A stretch of 64,000 bases of DNA, taken from Dermatophilus congolensis (GTDB lineage: Bacteria > Actinomycetota > Actinomycetes > Actinomycetales > Dermatophilaceae). The notes under the pieces are model-generated. The model saw only the letters and a program-made list of their open reading frames with translations. It was not told the DNA's origin and ran no database searches. This document shows positions 44,130 to 52,605 of the stretch, one piece after another (the first letter of the stretch is position 1; each line of letters starts with the position of its first letter). Position numbers and translations under genes: made by a program. The stretch covers positions 1,984,001 to 2,048,000 of the forward strand of contig NZ_UFYA01000001.1 in the NCBI RefSeq assembly GCF_900447215.1. Reading direction: 5' to 3'.

Positions 44130-45268
44130 CCACCACCGCCCCCACCCCACCAGGCACCCCAGGCACCAACACACCCGCCACCGAATTACTCACCTACCTC
44201 AACGACCTCGGCCACTGGTGCCAAACCCGCCGCACCGAACTAGACGAACTCGACGCCACCGCACTCAAAACCCCCGGCAGCGACCACCTCACCAGCGACA
44301 TCGTCCTGTCCATGACCCTGTGGCAAGCCATCCACACCCGCTACACCACCATCACCACCCTCTGGGACAACGGCCGCGCCACCGAACCCCAACGCACTCA
44401 CATCACCAGCCTCATCTGGGGAACCCTCGAGGACAACCACACCAACAACAGCCTGGCCATATCCCTACCCGAAGCCTGCCGGCTCTCCGACACCCTCGCC
44501 TCATCCCTACGCGCCAACCTCGGACTCCACGGCCCCAACCCCGCACACCACAACCGCGTCCACGCACTACGCACCTGCATTGAACGCATCCGCGACCAAG
44601 TCCACCTCATTCCCGCCCAGCACCGCAGCGACGCCCAAAACACCCTTATCAACCTCGACCGCCGCGTCGTCGACATCACCAACCGATACAGCCGCGGAGC
44701 CGACGTCGGCGGCCTGCTACCCGCCCTCGAAACCGACCTCGCCCTGACCGAACGCAACCTCATCGTCGCCGCAGGCACCCGCGCTAACACCAAACACGCC
44801 CACAACGCCGCCCTGGCCCGCCGCGAGGAACTCAACACCACCGCCAACGAAATCCGCGCCCTAGCCAGTCAGGCCGCCCACGCCCTAAACACCCCACCGC
44901 GCCTTGGCATCCCCGACCCTAACGCACTCGGCGAACCCCCAACCGAACCAAATGAACTCGCTAACTACACCGCGAAACTCGACCGTGTAGCCCAAGCACT
45001 CGAACACGCCCGCAACACTTTCACCACCGCACTAAGCCACCACCAAAACACCCTCACCCACGCCACCACCACCGCACACACAGCCCAAACCCTCACCACC
45101 CCCCACGCCACCGAAGACCTCACCCCCCTTCTCACTGCACTCGAAACCGCCACCACCACACACCCCGCCGACACCACTCGCATCGCCGCACTCACCGCCG
45201 CCATCGACGCCTACACCACCACCTACACAACCCAGGACAGCACCACCCAGCAAGGAAGCTCCCGATGA
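44126..45268 (+). CDS. Helical protein upstream of PknG-like kinase
   Basis: A 380-residue soluble protein without recognised domain. It is rich in Thr, Ala and His, with long amphipathic helices (for example 140-240 and 280-330), and probably forms coiled coils. It overlaps the membrane-protein gene and the kinase gene by four bases each. In the mycobacterial pknG locus a solute-binding protein, GlnH, is present; no such gene occurs here, and this protein has no signal peptide, so it is not an obvious replacement. Possible adaptor between membrane protein and kinase (inference). Confidence 0.65.
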   Translation: MTTTAPTPPGTPGTNTPATELLTYLNDLGHWCQTRRTELDELDATALKTPGSDHLTSDIVLSMTLWQAIHTRYTTITTLWDNGRATEPQRTHITSLIWGTLEDNHTNNSLAISLPEACRLSDTLASSLRANLGLHGPNPAHHNRVHALRTCIERIRDQVHLIPAQHRSDAQNTLINLDRRVVDITNRYSRGADVGGLLPALETDLALTERNLIVAAGTRANTKHAHNAALARREELNTTANEIRALASQAAHALNTPPRLGIPDPNALGEPPTEPNELANYTAKLDRVAQALEHARNTFTTALSHHQNTLTHATTTAHTAQTLTTPHATEDLTPLLTALETATTTHPADTTRIAALTAAIDAYTTTYTTQDSTTQQGSSR

Positions 45269-47448
45269 CGGACACCTACCCCTGCACCAACACCAGCTGC
45301 CCCGGCCACTACACCGACGGCTACTGCGACTACTGCGGCACCCCCAACACACCCACCACACCAGCCCCACCAGAAAACACCACCAACACTGCCCTGCCCG
45401 ACGAACGCGCCGCCATCGTCACCCTCGGCTCAGCACGTCACAACGCCACCCGCCGCCGCGTCCGCCCCCAACACACCCGCACCACCGGACTCGGCGCTGG
45501 CCTGACCGTCGTACCCACAACACCACCAACCCCACCCGAAGACAACATCCTCACCAACCCCACCGTCCCCGAAAACAAACGCCACTGCTCCACCTGCCAA
45601 ACCCCCGTGGGACGCAGCCACGACAACACGCCCGGCAACCCCGAAGGCACCTGCCCCAACTGCGGCACCCCCTACTCCTTCACCCCCAAACTCACCCCCG
45701 GCGAAATCGTCGCCGGACAATACGAAATCACCGGCCCCCTGGCCCACGGCGGCCTCGGCTGGATCTACCTCGCCCGCGACCGCAACGTCTCCAACCGCCC
45801 CGTCGTCCTCAAAGGCCTCCTCAACGCCGAAGACGCCGACGCCGCAGCAGCCGCCGAAGCCGAACAAGCCTTCCTCGCCCGCGTCGAACACCCCCACATC
45901 GTCGAGGTCTACAACGTCGTCACCCACAACGACGCCGGATACACCGTCATGGAACACGTCCCCGGCACCAGTCTCAAAGACATCCTCAAACAACGCCTAC
46001 GCGACGCAGGCGGCACATACAACCCACTACCCGTAGAACACGCCCTCGCCTACATCCACGGCATCCTGCCCGCATTCACCTACCTCCACGACGCAGGAAT
46101 GCTCTACTGCGACTTCAAACCCGACAACCTCATCCACATCGGCGACCAAGTAAAACTCATCGACCTCGGCGGCATGCGCGCCATCGATGACCTCGACTCC
46201 CCCATCTACGGCACCATCGGTTACCAAGCCCCCGAAGTCCCCGACGTAGGCCCCTCCATCGCCTCAGACATCTACACCATCGGACGAACCCTCGCCGTGC
46301 TCACCAACGAATTCCGCGGCTACCAAACCACCTACGCAACAACCCTCCCACCACAAGACCAACTACCCGCCTTCAACAACAACGACCCTTTCTACCGCCT
46401 CGTCGCCAAAGCCTGCGCCCCCGACCCTGCTGACCGCTTCCAAAGCATCGACGAACTACGCACCCAACTCCTCGGCGTCCTACGACTGACCGTCCTCGAC
46501 TGCGACAACCCCACCACCGCACCCCAATCCGCCCCCTCGAACCTCTTCCACTCCCCACTAGTCACCAACGAATCCCTCGCCTGGTGGGAACTACCAGCCC
46601 TACGCCCCGACGAAACCGACCCCTCCCGCGCCGCCGTCGCCTCTATCACCGACACCGACTCCTGGAACCGCCTCAACGCCCTACGCACCATCCCCCGCCG
46701 CACCCCCGCAGTCATGCTCGCCGAAGGCTGGGAACACCTCCGCCTCCACGACCACACCAAAATCACCACCACCGTCGAAGAAATCCTCGCCGCGGACCCC
46801 TGGGAATGGCGTGCACTATGGCTCCACGCCCTCTCCGCCCTCCACCGAGGCGCCCTCCAAGAAGCCATCAACAGCTTCACCAGCGTCTACCACCAGCACC
46901 CCGGCGAAATCGCCCCACACCTGGGCCTAGCCCTGGCCCACGAACTCAACAGCGACACCACCAATGCCCGGCGCGAATACCTCACCTGCCTGCGCACCGA
47001 CACCAGCTACACCACCGCAGCCGCATTCGGTATCGCACGCACCCACATCCGCGATGGCAACCCCGACCACGCCATCGCCGCACTCAACCTCATCCCACCA
47101 GGCACCACAGCCCACGGACGCGCTCAATGGCTACGAGCCGAACTATCGACACACACACCCGGATACGACGCGCTCGACCACGCGTGGCGCAGCACCGAAA
47201 ACCTGCCCGTCACCCCCATCGAACGCGCCCGATTCCGCGTACACCTCTTCGACACAGCTCTCCAACGCATCACCAGCACAGGAGAAAAACCCAAAGAAAC
47301 CCTCGACGGAATCCGCATAACCAAACGAGCAGTCCGCCTCGCTTTATCGGATGCCTACCGTAGGCTGGCGACCCTCACACCTGACGAGCGCGAACGCGCC
47401 GCACTCATTGACACCGCTAACGAGGTACGTCCATGGACCCTAATCTGA
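45265..47448 (+). CDS. PknG-like Ser/Thr protein kinase with zinc ribbons and TPR region
   Basis: A 727-residue cytoplasmic kinase. An N-terminal ribbon has C12-P-G-H15 and C21-D-Y-C24. A second, rubredoxin-like ribbon has C108/C111 and C130/C133. The kinase domain (about 153-420) has the ATP-site Lys183 (VVLKGL), YCDFKPDN (Asp283, Lys285, Asn288) and D-L-G (Asp300) in place of D-F-G, as in PknG. A helical repeat region of TPR type fills about 470-720. In mycobacteria PknG controls 2-oxoglutarate and glutamate metabolism by phosphorylating GarA. Start overlaps the previous stop; its last 16 bases overlap the phosphatase gene. Confidence 0.9.
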   Translation: MTDTYPCTNTSCPGHYTDGYCDYCGTPNTPTTPAPPENTTNTALPDERAAIVTLGSARHNATRRRVRPQHTRTTGLGAGLTVVPTTPPTPPEDNILTNPTVPENKRHCSTCQTPVGRSHDNTPGNPEGTCPNCGTPYSFTPKLTPGEIVAGQYEITGPLAHGGLGWIYLARDRNVSNRPVVLKGLLNAEDADAAAAAEAEQAFLARVEHPHIVEVYNVVTHNDAGYTVMEHVPGTSLKDILKQRLRDAGGTYNPLPVEHALAYIHGILPAFTYLHDAGMLYCDFKPDNLIHIGDQVKLIDLGGMRAIDDLDSPIYGTIGYQAPEVPDVGPSIASDIYTIGRTLAVLTNEFRGYQTTYATTLPPQDQLPAFNNNDPFYRLVAKACAPDPADRFQSIDELRTQLLGVLRLTVLDCDNPTTAPQSAPSNLFHSPLVTNESLAWWELPALRPDETDPSRAAVASITDTDSWNRLNALRTIPRRTPAVMLAEGWEHLRLHDHTKITTTVEEILAADPWEWRALWLHALSALHRGALQEAINSFTSVYHQHPGEIAPHLGLALAHELNSDTTNARREYLTCLRTDTSYTTAAAFGIARTHIRDGNPDHAIAALNLIPPGTTAHGRAQWLRAELSTHTPGYDALDHAWRSTENLPVTPIERARFRVHLFDTALQRITSTGEKPKETLDGIRITKRAVRLALSDAYRRLATLTPDERERAALIDTANEVRPWTLI

Positions 47449-48482
47449 ACAAACGAGACGACAACACCACCGAAAACGAAAACACCGAAATGCCCATCCT
47501 CGACGGATGCGCGCCCACTGAACCCCTACCTGTCCTCGATCAAGAAGACTGTGACGAATGCGACGGCGCATACGAGGACGAATACTGCAACACCTGCGGA
47601 ACCGCGCGACCCGACGACCGCATGCACTACACCATCGACGCAGGTAACGGCGTCGCAGGAGCCTGCGACCGCGGTATTCGACACCTCACCAACGAAGACG
47701 CAGTCGCCGCCTGGAGCCACATCGACGACGAAGGTAACCGCCGCATCGCTATGGTCGTTGCCGACGGCGTATCCACCGCACGCAGATCCGAACGAGCCAG
47801 CGAAGCAGCCGTCAACGCGGCCATCGACGTACTCCGCAACTCCAGCTCTCTTGGAGTCGACGGACTCGACGCCGCATTCACTGACACACTCGAACACCGA
47901 CTCACCAATGCTGCCCAAGCCGCATCCGACGCCGTGGCCACCATCAGTCACAACATTGATGACTCCCCTGAACTATCCAACATTCCCAAAGTCGGCGAAC
48001 CCGCCTGCACCTTGGTCACCATCGTCGTCGAAGGCAACCACGTCGCAGCCAGCTCCATTGGCGACAGCCGCGCCTACTGGCTTCCCGACATCAACGACGA
48101 CAACGAAGAAGAAGCAACCCTGCTCACCACCGACGACTCCTTCGCCAACGAACAAATTCGCCGAGGCATGTCCCCCCAAGAAGCCATGCGCGGCCCCCAA
48201 GCCCACACCATCACCGCCTGGCTCGGACTCGACGCACCCGACATCGAACTCGCCGTCACCCACTTCACCCTCGAATCCTCCGGCTGGCTCATCGTGTGCA
48301 GCGACGGACTATGGAACTACGCGGCCGAACCTCGCCACATCCACGCAGCCCTACGCCACGCCATCAACACACTCTCCGACGACGCCTCACCCGTGCAGAT
48401 CGCTGAAGCACTCGTGGCATGGGCAAACGCACACGGCGGACACGACAACATCACTGTTGCCCTCGCCCGCATCGACTGCTGA
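47433..48482 (+). CDS. PP2C-type protein phosphatase with N-terminal ribbon
   Basis: A 349-residue phosphatase. An acidic N-terminus contains a ribbon, C40-D-E-C43 and C52-N-T-C55-G. The PP2C domain (about 65-345) has the metal-site motifs VVADGVS, SIGDSRAYW, CSDGLWNY and GGHDNITV. It would remove phosphates from Ser/Thr residues, most simply reversing the action of the adjacent kinase. Its ATG lies 16 bases inside the kinase gene, so expression is tightly tied. Soluble, cytoplasmic. Confidence 0.9.
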   Translation: MDPNLNKRDDNTTENENTEMPILDGCAPTEPLPVLDQEDCDECDGAYEDEYCNTCGTARPDDRMHYTIDAGNGVAGACDRGIRHLTNEDAVAAWSHIDDEGNRRIAMVVADGVSTARRSERASEAAVNAAIDVLRNSSSLGVDGLDAAFTDTLEHRLTNAAQAASDAVATISHNIDDSPELSNIPKVGEPACTLVTIVVEGNHVAASSIGDSRAYWLPDINDDNEEEATLLTTDDSFANEQIRRGMSPQEAMRGPQAHTITAWLGLDAPDIELAVTHFTLESSGWLIVCSDGLWNYAAEPRHIHAALRHAINTLSDDASPVQIAEALVAWANAHGGHDNITVALARIDC

Positions 48483-48552
48483 AACCCACCCATCCCGGCG
48501 CTAGCACCCTGCCGGGACTCGCCCCACCTCACCCGCCCAGGAAGGAACCACC

Positions 48553-49830
48553 GTGGCTGAATTTACTTGCACCGTCTACCAAAACGAATTCCTTCCCGAG
48601 CACGGCACCGATGTCCACGCCATCGTCACCGTCAACTGCGCCAACGCAGGAGCAGCCGGACAAACCGGCAGCGGCGATGCCGGCGAAGTCATTGTCGTTG
48701 ACACCTCCGGCTCCATGGAAGAAACCGGCGTGGCCGCCGCACGCATCGCCGCAGCAGCTGCCATCGACCAAATCCTCGACGGCGTCTGGTTCGCCATCGT
48801 CGCAGGCAACCACCAAGCCCGCCTGTGCTACCCCGACGGCCACAGCGCTGCCATGGTGCAAATGACCCCCACCACCCGCGCCGCAGCCAAACAATCACTC
48901 ACCCGTCTCTACGCCGACGGCGGCACCGCCATGGGAACCTGGCTCCTAGCCGCCGCGCAGCTGTTCGATACTGTGCCAGCCCTGACCCAACGCCACGTGC
49001 TTCTACTCACCGACGGCGAAAACCAGCACGAAACCCCCGAACAACTCACCCATGCCATCGACCTAGTACGCGGACGTTTCCAAGTCGATGCCCGAGGACT
49101 CGGCGCAGCCTGGGTCGTTGACGAACTACGACGTATAGCCAGCGCACTCATGGGCACCGTCGATCTCATTCCCCACCACGACGACATGGCAACCGAATTC
49201 GAACAGCTCATGCGCACCTCCATGAACCGCGGAGTCGCCGACGCCCGTCTACGCCTCTGGGCCCCGCAAGGAGCAGAAGTCCTGTTCGTACGCCAAGTCG
49301 CCCCAACCCTAGAAGAACTGACCAACCGACGCGAAAGCATCAACCCTCTCACCGGCGAATACCCCATCGGTGCCTGGGGAGATGAAAACCGCGACTACCA
49401 CGTCGCCATCCGTCTGCCTGCCAAAGCCATCGGTGCCGAACAACTCGCCGCCCGCGTCCAGATCGCCATCGGTGGCGCCATCGCCGCCCAAGGGCTGGTC
49501 AAAGCTCGCTGGTCTGCCGACAACACCCTCACCACTCACATCAACCCCGAAGTCGCTCACTACACCGGCCAAACCGAGATGGCCACCGCCATTCAGCAAG
49601 GCTTGGCAGCCAAATCCATCGGAGATGACCACACTGCAGCCACCCGCCTAGGCCGCGCAGTGCAGCTCGCCGAACAGTCCGGCGACGCCGCAGCAGCCGA
49701 ACGCCTTTCCCGCGTGGTCGATATCGACGATGCGGCTACCGGCCGAGTGCGTCTCAAACGCAGCATCAACAAGCTCGACGAAATGGCACTAGACACCGCC
49801 TCCACCCGCACCGTCAGGGTCAGAAAATGA
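48553..49830 (+). CDS. VWA domain protein
   Basis: A 425-residue protein. A von Willebrand A domain (about 45-225) carries the metal-ion site D-T-S-G-S (50-54), the conserved Thr in DGGTAMG and Asp in LLTDGENQ. The remaining 200 residues are a beta-rich region followed by helices, as in VWA proteins of the same type of cluster. There is no signal peptide or membrane segment, so it is cytoplasmic. GTG 48553 follows AGGAAGGA. Its stop overlaps the FHA gene start. VWA proteins often work with AAA+ ATPases; one is in this operon. Confidence 0.88.
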   Translation: MAEFTCTVYQNEFLPEHGTDVHAIVTVNCANAGAAGQTGSGDAGEVIVVDTSGSMEETGVAAARIAAAAAIDQILDGVWFAIVAGNHQARLCYPDGHSAAMVQMTPTTRAAAKQSLTRLYADGGTAMGTWLLAAAQLFDTVPALTQRHVLLLTDGENQHETPEQLTHAIDLVRGRFQVDARGLGAAWVVDELRRIASALMGTVDLIPHHDDMATEFEQLMRTSMNRGVADARLRLWAPQGAEVLFVRQVAPTLEELTNRRESINPLTGEYPIGAWGDENRDYHVAIRLPAKAIGAEQLAARVQIAIGGAIAAQGLVKARWSADNTLTTHINPEVAHYTGQTEMATAIQQGLAAKSIGDDHTAATRLGRAVQLAEQSGDAAAAERLSRVVDIDDAATGRVRLKRSINKLDEMALDTASTRTVRVRK

Positions 49831-50702
49831 CCTCCTGCCCAGCTGGCCATCAGTCAGTCTCCACCGACTACTGCGACACTTGCGGCTGCCCTATGCGAGT
49901 CGTGCATCAATCAGCAACAGCTGCTGCGCCACCTACTGCCCCCACCACGTGCAGCGCACCGCAGGCCGTCACATGTCCCCATTGCAAAACCAGCAACCAT
50001 GCCGCCGATTTCTTCTGCAAACACTGCGGCTACGACTTCACTACAGGCTCATTACCAACTACGCTGCCCCAGGCAGAAAACACACCAGCAGCACCCTCGC
50101 CTGTTTCTGTTGCACAACCACCGGGGGCTTGCGAGGCCGCATCAGAACCAACACTTCCCTCGCCAACAGCGCCGCAACCACCATCAGCACCTGGACAGCT
50201 CACGCCCCAGTCTCCCTGGCCATCACCGCCTGACCCCGAACCCACCACGCATGCCCGCCGCCCAGCCTTCCGCCCCCCGAACACCCAACCTGCACCACGC
50301 CGCAGCGACTGGGTTGCCGAGGTTTGGGTTGACCCGGCCTGGTTTGCTCTGCAAGAAGGCGAAGGAGTAGCCCCATCCCCGGGTCCGCCAACAATCGTCC
50401 CGCTGCGCAACACCACCGCGATGATCGGACGCACCTCCGCCTCACGTGGAATCCACCCAGAGATTGACTGCGGCGTCGACACAGCCGTCAGTCGCTCTCA
50501 CGCCAGACTCACCACTGACGGCAGACGATGGTGGCTTGAAGACCTCGACTCAGCCAACGGTACTTTCGTTGGCGACGCCACCAGTACCCCCCCGCAAAGC
50601 CCCATCCCCACGGGCCAGAAAATCGAGATCGATGCTGACGATCGTGTGTGGCTGGGAGCGTGGACCCGGATTGTCGTGCGCCCTGCTACGTCCACGGAGT
50701 GA
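49827..50702 (+). CDS. FHA domain protein with double zinc ribbon
   Basis: A 291-residue protein. Ribbon 1 is C4-P-A-G-H8 with C16-D-T-C19-G. Ribbon 2 is C50-P-H-C53 with C64-K-H-C67-G. A long Pro/Ser/Thr linker (70-170) leads to a C-terminal FHA domain (about 195-285) with G-R-T-S, SRSHARL and NGTFV, the residues that read phosphothreonine. It probably binds a phosphorylated partner made by the adjacent kinase. I see no GarA-type N-terminal E-T-T-S substrate motif. Last gene of the operon. Confidence 0.88.
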   Translation: MTSCPAGHQSVSTDYCDTCGCPMRVVHQSATAAAPPTAPTTCSAPQAVTCPHCKTSNHAADFFCKHCGYDFTTGSLPTTLPQAENTPAAPSPVSVAQPPGACEAASEPTLPSPTAPQPPSAPGQLTPQSPWPSPPDPEPTTHARRPAFRPPNTQPAPRRSDWVAEVWVDPAWFALQEGEGVAPSPGPPTIVPLRNTTAMIGRTSASRGIHPEIDCGVDTAVSRSHARLTTDGRRWWLEDLDSANGTFVGDATSTPPQSPIPTGQKIEIDADDRVWLGAWTRIVVRPATSTE

Positions 50703-50770
50703 GATCTGTCCTGAGGATCAGAACGCTTCACGATACCCACAACCCCTCATAAATATGCGCTGCAACTGTC

Positions 50771-50788
50771 AAGTGACGCGTTTCACAT
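50771..50788. promoter_or_regulatory. Rex-like redox operator upstream of cydABDC
   Basis: The sequence AAGTGACGCGTTTCACAT contains GTGA-N6-TCAC, the core of the Rex consensus TTGTGA-N6-TCACAA. Rex senses NADH/NAD+ and controls cyd operons in streptomycetes. It lies about 345 bases before the cydA start, far but possible for a long leader. Confidence 0.45.
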
Positions 50789-50985
50789 TCTGTGTTTTTG
50801 GAGACAACAGACCCTCGCGTGCCCTATGGACATTCACCCCGCCAGCGCTACCCCACCCTCTAAAACGCTCTCTTAAATGCTTGTAGGACAGGCGTTTTAG
50901 ACGTTGGTTTCAATGTGGTAACAACCCAACGAGCTGAATGCTGTCCATACGTAGATTCACCTGCGTATCAACACAAACCCCATAT

Positions 50986-50997
50986 GTGTCATGACAC
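50986..50997. promoter_or_regulatory. 12-bp perfect palindrome upstream of cydA
   Basis: GTGTCATGACAC is a perfect palindrome 135 bases before the cydA ATG, a spacing suited to an operator. The regulator is unknown; it does not match the Rex core. Confidence 0.3.
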
Positions 50998-51131
50998 TTG
51001 TCCAGTACACCCCAATGAGGCTCACCCACGTCAGGCGATTGCCGAACAATACGCAAGAACACGCGTCAAGCGCCGCCGAACTCCGGCCCGCGCGATGTCG
51101 CCGTTCAGGCACCCGAAGAGAAAGAGCCGGC

Positions 51132-52586
51132 ATGGACGTACTCGACCTCGCGAGATGGCAGTTCGCGATCACCACCGTCTACCACTTCCTATTCGTACCG
51201 ATCACGATCGGCATGTCCGGAATCGTGGCCGCGTTCCACACTGCCTGGGTACGCACGCACAACCCCCAGTGGTACAAACTCACCAAGTTCTTCGGGAAAC
51301 TCTTCCTGATCAACTTCGGCCTGGGCCTAGTCACTGGCATCGTGCAGGAATTCCAATTCGGCATGAACTGGTCGGACTACTCCCGATTCGTCGGTGACAT
51401 CTTTGGTGCGCCCCTTGCATTCGAGGCACTCCTGACCTTCTTCCTCGAATCCACCTTCATCGGGCTATGGATCTTCGGCTGGGGCCGCATCCCCGAAAAG
51501 ATCCACGCCCTATCCATGTGGCTCGTCCACATCGGCACAATGATGTCCGCATTCTTCATCCTCGCCGCCAACTCGTTCATGCAGCACCCCGTCGGCTACC
51601 GCTTCAACCCCGAAACACACCGGGCTGAACTCACCGACTTCCTGGCAGTCCTCCTCAACAAAGTCCAACTCGTCACCTTTCCCCACGTCATCTTCGCCGC
51701 CTACATGACCGGCGGAGCCGTCGTCATGGGCGTATGCATCTACCACCTGCACCGCCACACAGTCGAAGCCAACAGCAACCGCGACACAGGCCTCTACCGC
51801 CGCGCAGCCCGCATCGGCGCCGTCATCACCCTCGTAGCCTCCCTGGGCGTCATGATCACCGGCGACCTGCAAGGCAAAGTTATGACCGACGTCCAGCCCA
51901 TGAAAATGGCCGCGGCCGAAGCCCTCTACGAAACCGAATCCCATGCCCCCTTCTCCGTGTTCAGCACCGGCGACCTGTCCGGCATGAACGCCACACACTG
52001 GATCCAGGTCCCCGGACTGCTGTCTTACCTCGGCAAAGGCGACTTCAACGCCCAAATCCAAGGCATCCACAACCTCCAAGCAGAGATGGAGAACAAGTAC
52101 AGCGGCAACAAAATCACCACACCGCCCAACGGCAGCTACTCGCCCTACGTCCCCGTCACCTACTGGACCTTCCGCCTCATGATGGGGCTGGGCTTCGTCG
52201 GCACCTCCTTCTCCCTCGTCGTGCTCTGGGCAACCCGAAACAAAGCCAAGCCGAACACCTTCGCGCACAGCCTGTGGGTCTGGGCCGCAGTTCTGATGCC
52301 CCTATCTCCCCTATTCGCTAACTCCTTCGGCTGGCTCTTCACCGAAATCGGCCGCCAACCATGGGCCGTCTACGGACTCATGACCACCGGGTCAGCCGTA
52401 TCCCCCAGCGTCACCACCACATCCGTTCTCATCTCGATGACCGTCTTCACACTCCTCTATGGAGCCCTCGCGGTCATTGAGGTCAAGCTGTTCCTCAAAT
52501 ACACAAAACTCGGCGCCGAAGCAGCCGGAGAACCCGCCGCCATCACCGACCGCAACGACGACGACCAGCTCGTCTTCGCCTACTAA
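51132..52586 (+). CDS. cydA: Cytochrome bd ubiquinol/menaquinol oxidase subunit I
   Basis: A 484-residue membrane protein that carries the hemes of cytochrome bd, a terminal oxidase working at low oxygen. Seen are the N-terminal LARWQFAITTVYHFLFVPIT segment with His18 (heme ligand) and the signature GWLFTEIGRQPW near the C-terminus. The length is shorter than E. coli CydA (522), consistent with a short quinol-binding loop. I chose ATG 51132, which gives the normal CydA N-terminus; the 47-residue extension is not conserved-looking. First gene of cydABDC. Confidence 0.94.
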   Translation: MDVLDLARWQFAITTVYHFLFVPITIGMSGIVAAFHTAWVRTHNPQWYKLTKFFGKLFLINFGLGLVTGIVQEFQFGMNWSDYSRFVGDIFGAPLAFEALLTFFLESTFIGLWIFGWGRIPEKIHALSMWLVHIGTMMSAFFILAANSFMQHPVGYRFNPETHRAELTDFLAVLLNKVQLVTFPHVIFAAYMTGGAVVMGVCIYHLHRHTVEANSNRDTGLYRRAARIGAVITLVASLGVMITGDLQGKVMTDVQPMKMAAAEALYETESHAPFSVFSTGDLSGMNATHWIQVPGLLSYLGKGDFNAQIQGIHNLQAEMENKYSGNKITTPPNGSYSPYVPVTYWTFRLMMGLGFVGTSFSLVVLWATRNKAKPNTFAHSLWVWAAVLMPLSPLFANSFGWLFTEIGRQPWAVYGLMTTGSAVSPSVTTTSVLISMTVFTLLYGALAVIEVKLFLKYTKLGAEAAGEPAAITDRNDDDQLVFAY

Positions 52587-52605
52587 AAGGCACGGAGAAA
52601 GCGCC

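Larger units (their letters stand above)
50703..51131. other. Intergenic region upstream of cydA
   Basis: 429 bases without a supported gene. It holds a weak hairpin (arms 50860-50868 and 50892-50900), a Rex-like site (50771-50788) and a 12-base palindrome (50986-50997). The + strand frame that opens at 50991 belongs to an upstream extension of cydA that looks non-coding. Confidence 0.5.

Noticed and set aside
46584-47363. 259-codon frame inside the kinase gene
   Set aside because: Arg/Pro/His-rich composition typical of a shadow; the kinase frame has full domain motifs.
47551-48504. 317-codon frame inside the phosphatase gene
   Set aside because: Ser/Pro/Thr-rich shadow; the phosphatase frame carries all PP2C motifs.
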